A DNA stretch of 64,000 nt, taken from the NCBI GenBank assembly GCA_028386065.3, contig JAKUCV010006750.1, forward strand, positions 1 to 64,000, read 5' to 3'. The DNA comes from Turnera subulata. Taxonomy: Eukaryota; Streptophyta; Magnoliopsida; Malpighiales; Passifloraceae. Positions 1 through 11,000 of this stretch are shown in pieces. The position numbers and the translations under genes are program-made. Numbering within the stretch: the stretch's first letter is position 1; every line of letters begins with the position of its first letter. The notes below the pieces were generated by a model that made no database searches, was not told the origin of the DNA, and saw only the letters and a list, made by a program, of their open reading frames with translations.

Positions 1-196
1 CTTAACGGTAGATAGTGAACTCTTCAAGTGTATCTTGAAGGACTGGATTAGCCACAAATTAGTTGTGTGTGAACCAGTATAAAAATCTCTTGTGTCCTTC
101 TATTTTTCAATTCCGCACTTCATTTCCTGCAAAGTTTTTAATTTTCGGTCATAAGCTATTCACCCCCCCTCTAGCTTAAGTCTATTGTTTCTAACA
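1..196 (+). repeat. 3' end of a Sirevirus-like LTR (fragment, runs off window)
   Basis: This stretch matches the last roughly 195 bases of the LTR that ends at 60764. Shared features are the AACGTAGATAGTGAA-like start, the 'ggattagccaca' block, the 'cttgtgtcctt' block, the C-run followed by 'ctagc', and the terminal CTATTGTTnCTAACA. The primer-binding site that should follow such an LTR end is absent, and the sequence runs directly into the LTR of element 1. It is therefore a truncated or recombined copy. The exact junction (about 186-197) is uncertain because both LTR families have TGTT/AACA-like ends. Confidence 0.75.
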
Positions 197-1550
197 TAAA
201 CATGGGCTAACCCCCTTTTAAGCTTAATCTGTGAAACTAACCATGTTCAGTGATGGTTTGGAATTAATTTTGATGATTTACAAACTGCTTGAAAAGAATG
301 CTTTGTATGTGTCTTGATTAAGTTTGTAGGAGGAATTATGGTTTCTGATGAACCATATCTCAGAAACATGTCAGATGGTTTTTGTTGCAACCATATCTGC
401 GAGCTGTCACTATCAAACTTTTCAGCAACTTGCGTGTGGTCCTCCAGGCATTTAAATCCCACTTCCAATGTTCAGAATTGGTGAACAAGTAAGAGAAAAG
501 GTTAAAAAATGTGCGGCAAACATTCTCTCTCATCTACCACGAAGATGGTCCCCATGGTGGTTCAAACTTGCCGAAAACAGAAACACTTTGCAACCAAGGA
601 GATGCAACTTGCTAAGTGGTCCTCACACATATTTCTAACATTCATGATTAAAGAGCATGTAAGAGAAATGTTCCAGGAGATGTTATCTCTAAGAAATGGT
701 GGTCCAAACTTTCCAAAACTAAGCAATATTTTGTGACCAAGGAGTTGACATAAAGAATTGGTTCCAACTAGGAGTAATTGTGAGCTCAAGTCAACTTGAA
801 GATTCAAGGAGCCATTGGAAGGCTTCCTCCTAAGATTCAGAAGTATGTAAGAGGGCTCATAACACTTCTGAAACTCGTTCCGGCCACTTTGAAAGGTTTT
901 ATGCTTTGAATATATGGTTTTTGCTAGAACCAAACCTCTGAATGATTCTATATTTCAAATTGAGCTTACCTTGTGATAATCTTCTATGCTAAACCCTTTG
1001 TAAATACCTCTTGAGTGAGTCACTCCTGGGTTATCTTGTTGAGGTGATTATGAGCAAGACTTGGAATAATTTTGCTAGGAATTCAAAGCTAGGATTAGCT
1101 TTTGGGGATAGGTTTGAAGCTTGAGCCTTGGAAAAACGTTTGGCATAGGTTAGAGAGTGAGCCTTGGGAAAACCAGGTTAGAGTTGAGCCTGTGAAAAGC
1201 TTGAGTGTAGCTTAGAGCTGATCCTATGGAAAGGTTAAGTTAGAGCTGATCCTGTAAAAGCTTGTAAAGGTTAAGGTTGAACCCGTAAAAGCCTAAACAA
1301 AGTGAGTGTTTGAAATCCTAAAGGAAGGAACCTTTAGGTAGTGGAGTACCTGGTGAGGGGGAACCACTCTAAATCTCTTGTGTTTGCCTTTCTTGCCTAT
1401 GTTATTCTCAAGCTCGTTTCAAATCACACACTCACTCTCCCAGAATCTGGTTTCACAAAAACCAATCGTCCTAAACTCGAAAAAGTATCTAAGCCTAATT
1501 CACCACCACCCCCCCCCCCCCCCCCCCCATTAGGCACTTTTGGGCCTACA
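197..1550 (+). repeat. 5' LTR of element 1
   Basis: It is homologous to 5459-6497: the 'gggctaa...ttaagct' start, the 'tttaaatcccacttc' block, the 'ggaaggaacctttaggtagtgg' block and the end TAGGCACTTTTGGGCCTACA are shared. It ends at 1550 just before the PBS and is about 300 bases longer than the 3' copy. A run of about 19 C residues lies at 1510-1528. Hairpin motifs of the TGGTTT/AAACCA type lie at 338-356, 375-394 and about 914-932. Confidence 0.75.
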
Positions 1551-1565
1551 ATTGGTAGTGGAGCT
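1551..1565 (+). other. Primer-binding site of element 1
   Basis: ATTGGTAGTGGAGCT follows the LTR end directly. It resembles the usual plant copia PBS (TGGTATCAGAGC, complementary to the 3' end of initiator methionine tRNA) with a few changes. The other two copia elements in the window carry TGGTAGCGGAGCC at the same place. Confidence 0.7.
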
Positions 1566-1606
1566 ATGTCCTCAATGCAAGGGAGTAACATCTAGAGGAA
1601 AAGATC

Positions 1607-2771
1607 ATGACTTATGAGGGTACAAACATCAACAAGGCATCCCACTTTAATGGTGCCAAATTTGACTATTCAAAGGTCAAGATGAAGAAACATTCCAAAG
1701 GAAGGAATCCTAAGGGAGTAAAGATTGATGAATCTAAGAAGGATTCTTTGATGTGTTTTGGATGCAACCGGGGAAAGAAGGTTATGGTTGCTTGGGATGA
1801 ATTGGATTCTTCAAAAGAATCAGACATAGAGGAGGCAACAAATCTATGCTTCATGGCTCATGGAAAATCTGAGGTAAATGACTCTCTTGACTTCACTTTT
1901 GGTGAGTTACTAGAAGCTTTTAGTGAATTACATGATAATTATAGGCTAGTCCTTAAGAAAAATAAGGAATATAAAAAAAAGAATTGATATTCTTGAATCT
2001 AATGCTGAAGCTCACAAAATTCTTAAGAAACTTGATCATGCTCATTCTGATGCATTAAAAATCTGCGAAAATTTGATGAGTGAAAAACTTGTTGTGCAAA
2101 ATACTCATGATGAGCTAGAAAAGAAAATTGCTTGTAGTATTGCTATGTGTGATAAGTTAGTAAAGGAGAATGATGAGCTTAAGAAGGATGTTGAGAATCT
2201 GAAATGTTCTCTTGAGAAGTTTATAAATAGAATAGTTAACCTAAATATGTTGCTAAGGCAGCAAAGGCATTCATTGCAAAAAGAAGGAATGGAGGCTACA
2301 CATATGGTTTTTAATAAACCAAATCCATCTGCGCATTTTGTTAGGGCTGAATCTAGTGTGCCACATAAACCTGACACCTCACATAGAATTTTCAACAAAT
2401 CATATAAATCTATGAAAACTATTAAGACAGGTTCTAGTATGCCATGTAGACATATGGTTTCTTACAAACCATACAGACCTAATGCTATTAATATGGTTTC
2501 TCACAAACCAAATCTGTCAGTGCATTATACTGAAACTAGTATACCATATAGGCCTAGAAGGAATCTAAATTCGTCTAGAAGGAACATGCATATGCATTCG
2601 CATGGTTCTGATATACCTCATATTATATATCATTATTGTGGAAAAGTTGGTCATGGATTTAGAACATGCATGTTTAGGAAAACATGTGACAATGTTTGTT
2701 ATATGTGGTTTCCGAAAGGAACCAAATCTAACCTTGAAGGACCCAATGTTGTTTGGGGACCAAAAACTTGA
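1607..2771 (+). pseudogene. Sirevirus-like gag of element 1 (capsid part deleted, one frameshift)
   Basis: The reading frame begins with MTYEGTNI and carries a short FNGAKFDY stretch like the FDGTNYxYW start of copia Gag. It then jumps at once to a lysine-rich stretch with an isolated CFGC pair. The middle capsid (UBN2-like) region is missing. A frameshift at about 1975-2072 (A-run at 1971-1980) separates it from the second half, which is a long charged coiled coil (about 1990-2270). A basic region with repeated MVxxKPxxx peptides follows, then a degenerate zinc knuckle near 2633-2675 (HYCGKVGH...C) and the ending GPNVVWGPKT, like the KKIWVPKT end of the gag at 60821. Gag would form the virus-like particle. 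This copy is broken. Confidence 0.65.
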
Positions 2772-2798
2772 TTGTATTGACAGGTTATTGGGGATGAA

Positions 2799-4462
2799 TG
2801 GATACTCAATAGTGGGTGTTCAAGACACATGACAAGTGATTTATCCATGTTTTCGTTCCTAACCAAGAAAGGCCGGGGAAAGGTAACTTTTGGAGACAAG
2901 TCCAAAAGACAGAATCTCGGGTTTGGTAACATTGATTCTAACCCTTCCATTGAACATGTTTTGCTTGTTGTTAATCTTAAGTATAATCTCCTAAGTGTTA
3001 GTCAATTGTGTGATAAGTGTTATAAGGTAACTTTTGAACCATCTAAATGCTTAGTTCGGTTGATAAAGATGTGGTTTTTACTGGTACCAGAAAAGGAAAT
3101 AGATACTCTATATCTTTTAATAATGCTGCTAATTATGAACTTAAGTGTTTAAGTGCGAGAACAGAAACACCAACCTTGTAGCACCGAAGGCTAGGACGTG
3201 CCAACCTGGAACTCATCTCTAGATTATCAACAAAGATGTTGGTAAAAGGACTGCCCGCAATAAAATATGAGAAAGACACCACATGCCATACTTGCCAACT
3301 TGGAAAATAGGTTAAAAGTTAATTTAAACCCAAGCATGATATCTCTACATCTAGGTCTCTTGAGCTAAATTGATTTATTTGGTTCTATGGGAACAATACG
3401 TTTTGGTGGAAAGAGATATGTGTTTGCGATTGTTGATGATTACTCAAGATTTACATGGGTTTTGTTTCTTGCTCAAAAGGATCATGCATGTTATGAATTT
3501 AGAACTCTTGTTAGCAGATTACAAAATGAAAAAGGTTTTAAGATTTCAAAAATAAGAAGTGATCATGGAGGAGAATTTAATAATCTAGTCTTCAATCACT
3601 TCTGTGAGCAAAGTGGCATAGTCCACACTTATTCGACTCCTAGAACACCTCAACAAAATGGGGTTGTTGAAAGGAAGAATTGAACCTTGCAAGAAATGGC
3701 TAGAACCATGCTTAATGAGCATAGGTTACCTGCACATTTCTAGGTAGAGGGTGTGAACACAGCATGCTACATCTTAAATAGAGTATCTATGCGTTATTTT
3801 ATTGAAAAGACACCCTATGAGATATGGTATGACAAATAACCAAATATTGCTTATTTTCGGGTTTTTGGATCTAAACGTTATATTCTGAATACTATAGACA
3901 ACCTGGATAAATTTGATGCCAAATTTGATGATGAAATATTTCTTGAATACTCTACAACTAGTAAAGCTTATCGAGTCTATAATAAGAATACTATGGTTGT
4001 TAAAGAAACCATGCATGTTGTTTTTGATGAGATTGCCCTTGTGATCTTAGTAATGGCGAAGATGTAGATGTTACTTCTGAAGCTCAACCACAGGTTGTAA
4101 ATATTGATATCTCATCTGATGAAAAGGATGAGGAACTGCCTATATTAGTTCCACATGATGCATCGCAACAACAACATGACATTCTGCCAGATCTGGTTGG
4201 AGAAAAACCAAATCATACTGGACATGCATCAACGTCACAACAAATTCCTGGAAATGTTAGAGCACCTAGAGGACTATCAACTGATACTATTCTTGGTGAC
4301 ATCTCTAGAGGAGTGACTACAAGGTCTTCCATGCAAAATGTGAACACACATCTTGCATTCATGTCACAAGTTCCAAAAGCGCACATGATGCCATTCAAGA
4401 TGAGAGTTGGGTCAATGCAATGCAAGATGAACTGAATCAGTTCAAAAGAGGCGATGTATGGG
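2799..4462 (+). pseudogene. Copia pol remnant of element 1: protease, integrase and the start of RT only
   Basis: At 2799 the copia protease motif reads W-I-L-N-S-G-C-S-R-H-M, so the catalytic Asp of DSGC is replaced by Asn. The GAG-pre-integrase region (LLSVSQLCD and a decayed HRRLGxxN zinc part, 2940-3330) follows. The integrase core is at 3387-3830 with VDDYSRF, IRSDHGGEF and TPQQNGVVERKN, so the DDE residues are readable. A TGA follows ERKN at 3681, and further stops occur near 3741 and 3838. After the C-terminal integrase and linker, the first RT residues (SWVNAMQDELNQFKRGDVW, about 4405-4460) are present. The sequence then changes abruptly to unrelated 3' sequence, so the whole RT palm and RNase H are deleted. 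Confidence 0.75.
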
Positions 4463-4528
4463 TATTAAGCTTACTTCTGCGGGTGAATTTGAAGTGGTCA
4501 GGGCTGGTGAAACAACAAGGAATCTCAG

Positions 4529-4678
4529 TTGGATGATCTTGCAACTCGGATTAGCTTCCTTGAAATTAAAGTTGGTGCTTTGCATGAAGAGGTAAGGGAA
4601 TTGAAAGTTGATATGATGGAACAATTTGAACTGGTTTTCTCCAAGTTGACCACTCTAGTCTCTTTTGATGAAGATTGA
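4529..4678 (+). pseudogene. Short coiled-coil ORF remnant, 3' of pol in element 1
   Basis: One frame from TTG at 4529 to TGA at 4678 is open for 49 codons and reads as a heptad-rich charged helix (LDDLATRISFLEIK..., ...EEVRELKVDMMEQFE...). It is too short to be a complete protein and its start is lost at the deletion joint. Sireviruses commonly carry an additional ORF between pol and the 3' LTR that can encode coiled coils. I infer that this is its C-terminal remnant. Confidence 0.4.
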
Positions 4679-4915
4679 AACCTCATTAGATCTGATGCTT
4701 TTAGGACTCATGCATTGCATTCAGATCATGTTTATTTTGGTTCTAATGTCTGGTTCTTACTATGGTTTTTGTCTGTTGGAATGTTTCCTATCTTATTTAT
4801 TTTGCGATATTTATTTATCTTATAGGTAATTATTCTGTTCTTTTGAATGTTTATGATCTCTATTCTGTTCCTATCTGCTGTGTTATTCTGTTTATAATCC
4901 CTTTTCGTTGATGCC

Positions 4916-4930
4916 AAAAGGGGGAGAAAT
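4916..4930 (+). other. Polypurine tract of element 1 (internal copy)
   Basis: AAAAGGGGGAGAAAT matches the purine-tract consensus known from Sireviruses, which carry several such tracts between pol and the 3' LTR. A second, weaker purine tract (AAAACCGGAGAGAT, 5445-5458) abuts the 3' LTR and would be the functional primer. Confidence 0.65.
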
Positions 4931-5458
4931 CTGTTGATCGTGTGCAGGAACAGTGTGGACGTGGTTTCTGTTAAAACCACACTTTGATTGATTATGCAAG
5001 AATTATGGGAATACGGTTTTTGTTAAAACCATCTTTTGATCAATCAGTCAGTTTTATGCAGGAAGTGTGAAAATACGATATATATGGTTTTTTTTTTATT
5101 AAAACCACATTTACGAATACGATATGGTTTTTGTTAAAAAATCAAACTTAAAAATTATGAATGCTGCGTTACTTCGTGTTATATATACATTCGACTAATC
5201 TCTTATGCAGAAATTGACAACCACAGGGGTAGTTTTTGGCTAAGTAAGCCAAAATAAAATTCACAAGGAAATCTTTAGGCCAAAATGGGCCAAACTCGTT
5301 ATTTCTTAGAATTAACTTATCCTTACTGAATTACGAAATTGTGTTTGAAAAGGGGAGCAACAAAACAGGGAGAGCTTTTAAAAATATTTGGAAAATATTT
5401 TTCAACCCTTATTTAAATGAAATCAATACTAATTTTTCATCATAAAAACCGGAGAGAT
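4931..5458 (+). repeat. 3' untranslated region of element 1 with hairpin motifs
   Basis: There is no ORF. Imperfect inverted repeats of the form GTGGTTT-loop-AAACCAC recur at 4961-4980, 5015-5030 and 5085-5107, and a decayed one lies at about 5125-5145. The same hairpin occurs in the LTRs and in gag. Confidence 0.6.
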
Positions 5459-6497
5459 TGTTGGCCTAAATTTGGGCTAATTATCTCTTAAGCTAAATCT
5501 GTGATTTAATCGTTGTACATAATTTAGTTTTGATGATTAACAAATTACACAATACTTTGAGTTTGCCTTGTATTGATTTTAGCTTACAGGAGGAAGTATG
5601 GCTTCAGAAAAATCATACTGCAAAAGTGATTCTTGTTGCAACCGTACCAGATGGTTTTTATGCAACCATATGAGAGCTGTCACTATCAAACTTTACAGGA
5701 ACTTGCGTGTGGTCTTCCAAGCATTTAAATCCCACTTCTAACATTCTGAATTGGTGAGCAAGTAAGAGGAAAGACTTAATGAAAGTGCAGGTGACTTTAT
5801 CACTCAATTCATGAAGGTGGTCTAAACTTTCTATTTTTGTAAATACTTTGCAACCAAGGAGTTGACATGGCACAATGGTCCCAACTTAGAGTATTTATGA
5901 ACTGAAGTCAACTAGGTGCTCGAAGAGCTATTGCAACAACTTCCCCCCAACTCAGATGCTATAAAAGATGGTCCACAACACCTTTGAACATCATCCCAGC
6001 TAGTGTGTAAAAATCTGAGTTCATACTTGTACTTACAATTGTGGTTTAAAAATCTGGTTTTTTTGCTTGTATTGCAAAATACATTCAAATGGTAGTTTGT
6101 AAGCAGGTCTTGGTTTAGATTTGCTGGGTACTCAAATCTAGGATTAGATTTGTGGGTAGGTTAGAGCTTAGCCTGTAAAAAAATTGTAAAGGTTTGAGCT
6201 TAGCCTAGAAAAACTTGTGTTTGTCAAGGTTGAGGTTGAACCCGTAAAAACCTAAGCATAGTGAATGTTTGAAATCCTAAAGGAAGGAACCTTTATGTAG
6301 TGGAGGTACCTGGTGAGGGGGAACCACTCTAAATCTCTTGTGTTAGCTTTTCCCTTCCTTACTTGACTCTTATTCTTGTGTTAAAACTTTCACCGAGCTT
6401 TACCCGATTCTGGTCTTACAAAAACCAGATCTTCACTGTCCAAAAAAGTTTTTAGGCCTAATTCACCCCTCCCCTCTTAGGCACTTTTAGACCTACA
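5459..6497 (+). repeat. 3' LTR of element 1
   Basis: It starts TGTTGGCCTAAATTTGGGC after a purine tract and ends TTAGGCACTTTTAGACCTACA. It aligns to 197-1550 with many substitutions and indels, which indicates an old insertion. A clear hairpin lies at 5651-5669 (ATGGTT-loop-AACCAT) and a weaker one at 5596-5618. Confidence 0.75.
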
Positions 6498-7307
6498 CGG
6501 ACCTCTCTAAAATTTAAAGACTAAATTACCCTTACTTAATATTATATTAATAATAATAAATAATATGTGATACGTCATACACTAAAGAGTGATATGCTGT
6601 CTGCTGTAGTAACTCTCTTCCAGCATGAAAACCAACAAATTAATAAAATTACCTTCTTCATTAGAAATTTAATATTATAAATTATACAATTTGGAATAAA
6701 ATGAACATAAAAGAATATCATTAATGAATATTTAGTTCAATTTTTTATATATAAAAAGTAATTTTGAACAATGTCTATCCCTGTAGATTAAAATTAATAG
6801 AACTAACCCTGTTTTTTAAAATATAGAATTATTATACAATTTAGAATATTCTAAATGTCAAAAAATATTATTACTGAAAATTAAACTTAAATAATCATAT
6901 ACAAAAATTAATTATGAACAATTCATATCCCTAGCGCAGCCGTCGCCTCGACTTACTCCCTCCTTTACTTCCTTACCTTTGATCGAATCCCTTCTCCTCT
7001 CTCTCCTCTTCGTCAGTCAAGGAATCCATATGCCGACTAATCAAGTGATGGGTTTTAGCGGCGATGGCAAGCCGAATTGGGGCCTAAGCGAGTCGATTCA
7101 GTTTGAGGAAAGGATGGGAGTCGAGCTTCGATTGAATCGACGGTCGCGAGGCTAACGACAAATGATGGTTGTGGTGTTGGTAGAGAATGGCAACAAAATC
7201 CACGAGGCCTTGGTGTGTGAGTGCATGTCTGGGAAGATGAGTCATGCTTCGGTGAGCTATTACATGCTCCAGCCAAGTTTGGTCTTAACAGGTAAGGATT
7301 CCCTACC
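6498..7307. other. No recognised gene; AT-rich flank and an unassigned GC-richer block
   Basis: 6498-6930 is AT-rich with no credible ORF. 6930-7300 is richer in GC, with CT-rich DNA upstream of an ATG near 7029. The open segments there (MPTNQVMGFSGDGK..., then a second frame from 7162) are short and resemble no family I know. It may be an exon fragment of a host gene. Confidence 0.4.
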
Positions 7308-8690
7308 TGTAACGCCCTGGATTTTCGAGTACGTTATTTGCAGAAAGTTATTTGATAGTTTCTTTAAAAATATATTTAAATTTCAGTATAATTGATTTTT
7401 TTTCCTACCAAATACTTCACGATATATTTATCTAAAATTTCTCTAAGTCTATTTAAATTAGTTTCCTAAAAGTTATATTGAATTTTAATGGGTTTTATTG
7501 AAAGGTATTTTGAGTGTTTTAAATTGTTAAATTAAAAAGGTTTATAAATGTTTTCAAAAGAATTTTAATGGGAGGCTATGATGTTTGGAACACGAGGGTG
7601 GTCGTCATTTTAACAAAAATGACTGTGTTTTGGAGCCCTCCGTACATGAAATAGTTGAAGGAGTTGTGTTTTGACCAAGTGCACAATGGTTGACTTGAGG
7701 TGGAACAATTGGAACGACGCTGTTTTTAAGCTTTCTGGAAACCCTAGGGTTGGACCAAGGTATTTATTCATCTCTTCACTCTCTCCTCCCTCATTTCTCT
7801 TTTCTCTTCTCTCTATCATTCTCTTCTTCTTCTTCAAGCCCTCCTAGCCGCCATCTAAACAACTCACTCTTTTTCTTCTCCAAACCCTCCTAGCCGCAAT
7901 GTAAACCACACACTCTTCTTTTTCTCCAAACCCTCCTAGCCACCATCTAAACGACCACCCTCCATTCTTTCTCTTTTTCGGTCTTTCCCTGATCAAGTAC
8001 CAAAAGGTTTGAACCTCTTCTGGCAAGCACGACCTCACCACGAGTTGGACTACGAAATCATGGCGAAGATGAAGGCAAAGGAGCCATGGTTGGGCAGTTC
8101 ATGGGTAAGCATCCAATACCCACTTTTCTTTCTGGTTGATTTCGTGTTATGGTTGTTGGGTTATGTTAATTGTTTGATTGTGGGTTCTAATGTTGATTCT
8201 AGGTTGTGGTTGTTTTTGTTTTTGGTTTAATTTGGGATGGTTTGACGAACTAGGTGTAGTCTTGGCAAGTTCGGGTTGTTGGTGACGGATTCCGGGTAGA
8301 TCCAGGTGTGTCCAGTGGAGGCGATGGCGAGCATACCCGGGGTCAGGATTCCCAGATATGGTTCCCACACGAGGAGATCCAGCTGCTAGCGCACAGATAT
8401 ATCTTGTGCGTGTAGTCTTTGAGTAGATTTGTGGGGGACCAACCAAGTTCGAGTTTTCCTTCAATCCGCCGGATTACGGCTTATTTCGTTGCATTTTATT
8501 TTATAAAAGCTGTAAAATATCTATTGCATTTGTGTAAAAGCCATCATAATAAAATCATCTTTTATTTTGGGCTATAAATTTCATCGCTTTATCTTAATTT
8601 CATTCAATGAAAATAAATTACTTCATAATTATGGGTATATATTAATATAGTATTGGGTTTCATTTTTTTTTTGTTTCTGTAAATTTAATT
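7308..8690 (+). repeat. Possible Ty3/gypsy-type LTR remnant
   Basis: The sequence TGTAACGCCCTGGATTTTCGAG at about 7308 resembles the 5' start of many plant Tekay-like gypsy LTRs (TGTAACGCCCCG...TTTTCGAG). No matching 3' terminus, PBS or internal domain was seen. The block includes CT-rich DNA and short ORFs (for example 8009-8230) without recognisable domains. Its right part appears to merge into the CACTA-like end. This call rests on the start motif only. Confidence 0.3.
7837..7960 (+). repeat. Three tandem copies of a roughly 46-bp CT-rich unit
   Basis: The core 'ccctcctagccgcc/aatctaaac...ctcttcttttctcc' occurs three times in a row with small changes (about 7837-7882, 7883-7929 and 7930-7960 partial). 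Confidence 0.6.
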
Positions 8691-8990
8691 TGTGATGGAT
8701 TTTGTACGGAATTAATTTGTAAGGGTTTTGTTCCTTCACAAAGAGTATGGGACATACTAAAGGTTTTAATTGTGAGGGACACATGACCGTCATAGTTTGT
8801 CATGCCTTATGCCTCCTAAAATCCGTTGCAAACTTGTCCGTCACAAATTTTTCTCACAACAGGATTTTCATCGAAGGGTTTAATCGGGCATCGCGTCTGT
8901 GACAAAATCCATTACATATACCAATTAGTAATGGACTTCGCCAAAAATCCGTCACTAAATGCATTAGTAACAGGCTGCATTCTAGTAGTG
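8690..8990 (-). mobile_element. CACTA (En/Spm)-like terminus
   Basis: Read on the minus strand from 8990, the sequence starts CACTACTAGAA. It is followed by repeated subterminal motifs of the type TAGTGACGGATTTT, TTTGTGACGGA and TTGCAACGGATTTT. This is the known architecture of plant CACTA transposon ends. It lies exactly where the RT/RNase H reading frame of the older copia element stops (…CACATTGGATTATG…AATTGCATG). The opposite terminus and a transposase were not found, and the left limit is approximate. Confidence 0.55.
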
Positions 8991-9347
8991 CATGCAATTG
9001 AAATGGAAGACATAATCCAATGTGCCTTTGATATATCTAACCTCCATTTTTGCAGCTGTAAAATGGATGTCAATGGCACGATGCATAAATCTTTACATAA
9101 ACTCACAACTTGTGCAATATCTAGCCTGGTTGCAGTAAGATACATAAGACAACGAATAAGACTTCTAAATGTACCTCCAACTGCCTTTTTAGCTTCATCT
9201 ACTTTGGAAAATTTCTCCTTCAAATTCATTGGTGTATCAATAGGCTTGCATTCCTCCATCAAAAATTTTTTCAAAATTTCTCTAGCATATTTTTGTTTGT
9301 AGACAAAAATTCAAGAATGAACTTGCTTAATCTCCATCCCATGGAAA
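8991..9347 (-). pseudogene. Left part of the older copia element: end of RT and start of RNase H
   Basis: The minus strand encodes G-M-E-I-K-Q-V-H at the right edge, then ARE.LKKFLMEECKPIDTPMNLKEKFSK, a decayed LIRCLMYLTATRLDIA block and, in another frame, RYIKGTLDYVFHFN. These are standard C-terminal RT and connection motifs of Ty1/copia. It continues the frame that breaks at 17634 (HGEMTYFL), so the two pieces were one element before element 2 inserted. A stop follows VHS, and the left side is cut by the CACTA-like end. Confidence 0.75.
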
Positions 9348-10897
9348 TGTAAGTAACCGGGTCATGCCATTTGACAATCAAATGTAACTAATGTGCAGCA
9401 GAAATCCTGGTACTCATGGAGGATCCAAGTGAAATAGAGTAAACCGAGTTATAGAAAAACATACCTGGTTCGGTTGAGGTCTTTCACTCAACTGATGATC
9501 CGAATCAGCAAGAGCCGGACAGCAATCCCGCTCCTCTACGGTACCCACACGAACCGTGATAACTAGTTGGAATCGTCACACGATTACCAACCCGAGCACC
9601 CCCGAACTGATGTGCTAGCAGCAGGTTTTCGGAAGCTAAAGTTTGTGGTATTTTCTTCTTTCTCAAAGAAGGTGTGCAGTCTGAAAACTCAAGAACACTC
9701 AAGACTCTCTCAAGCTCTATCCTCTGAAAATTTTTCAGATTCCAAGTGAAGAAGACCAAAGCATAATCAGATTATGCTTAGTCTAATCCCACTCACAAAA
9801 GCAAGGGACAAAGTGGCCAACACCTTTGGCCAACATGATTAGCTTTTAGCTAATTATGTCTCCACTAACTCTTTGTGGGATTACAAATCACATGGCACTA
9901 ATTATGGTTCAATAAGTCAGACAATTAGTGAACCAAACCAGCCCAAAACGACCCTGGACCAACCACGGTCCGACCACATTCCAACCATGGTACAAGCTCA
10001 AATACCTGGATCAACCACGGTCCAACTATGGTTCAACCACCAGCTCGAATCAACGGCTCTAAGTGTGTGACCCTGTAGGCACTTGTAACATCCGGCAATA
10101 ATTGTAAACTCATTTACATTTATAAGTAAAGAGCGGCGTCTAGCAACACATCATTGCTACCCGAACGACAAGATCAGTACTGATTCATATGCCTCGCAAA
10201 CATGTCATCGTCCCTTCGTCCCATTATCAAGATTAAACACGGGACATGGAATATGTCAATCTCGCATATGTTCAATCTCGGTTTCTTGATCCTCGAGTTA
10301 ACCGCGTAAAACAGATACCTATGATATCACCATATCATAATCCAAGCATGGCCATGCATTTACGGTTCAACTCTATCAAGAAACCATCCGATAATATACC
10401 CGTTATATGGGTTGGACGAATCCCCTCTAGATCATGCGAAACCCACTACACATTTATCATATACCCAATGATTACACTAAGGTCTACTCAATTACGAAAT
10501 AGCCAAGAGTAATATCAAAGTATACGACTCATATGTTGGGAACCTTGATGATCTCAGGTCTAAGGACAATACATATAAGAACCGCTATCGACAAACATAT
10601 AACGTTCCATGTAGCGTTCTTATGTGGGTTGGTCCAGTCCACAAGTTCTCTAACTTGTACCCGTATGTAGAATTCATATCACATATAAATTCTCAACATA
10701 CGCTAGTCTTAATTTTTTATTACAACCCATCCATAATAATAATCGACTAGGGACATTTAAGAATACGAAATATTCTAGGGTTATAAATATGTGCAAGCGT
10801 TTATCTCATAAATGATATTTAATGGAATAACCTTAATGTGTATACATGACTGCAAACAATCATCCATTGATTGGCTTTTGGGCATATTACACTAACA
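9348..10897 (-). repeat. 3' LTR of element 2
   Basis: On the minus strand it begins TGTTAGTGTAATATGCCC (10897 downward) and ends GGTTACTTACA (9348). It is 1550 bp against 1558 bp for its partner. A cluster of CCAACCACGGT-like short repeats lies at about 9957-10043, shorter than in the partner LTR. Confidence 0.9.
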
Positions 10898-10910
10898 ATC
10901 TCCCACTTGC
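10898..10910 (-). other. Polypurine tract of element 2
   Basis: The minus strand reads GCAAGTGGGAGAT directly before the TGTTAG of the 3' LTR, the expected place and composition for the plus-strand primer. Confidence 0.75.
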
Positions 10911-11000
10911 ACTAAAGCCAATCATACATGTATCTAATACCAATGAATACAACATGACCATCATGCTTCCGCTGTGTGAGAGACTTAGTCAATGGGTCTG

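Larger units (their letters stand above)
197..6497 (+). mobile_element. Element 1: defective Ty1/copia (Sirevirus-like) retrotransposon
   Basis: Two related LTRs (about 197-1550 and 5459-6497) flank a plus-strand interior of about 3.9 kb. It holds a PBS, a gag with coiled coil and zinc knuckle, a protease and integrase remnant, the first residues of reverse transcriptase, a short coiled-coil ORF and an AAAAGGGGGAGA polypurine tract. The purine tract, the long coiled-coil gag and an extra 3' coiled-coil ORF are features known from the Sirevirus lineage. Most of RT and RNase H is missing and there are several stops, so it cannot move by itself. No target-site duplication was recognised. Confidence 0.75.

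Noticed and set aside
1341..1595. ORF with a polyproline run at the end of the LTR
   Set aside because: The prolines come from a C-run in the LTR, and the frame crosses the LTR/PBS border.
8147..8464. 105-codon minus-strand ORF as a host gene
   Set aside because: No known domain, biased composition and no splice context; it lies in repeat-like DNA.
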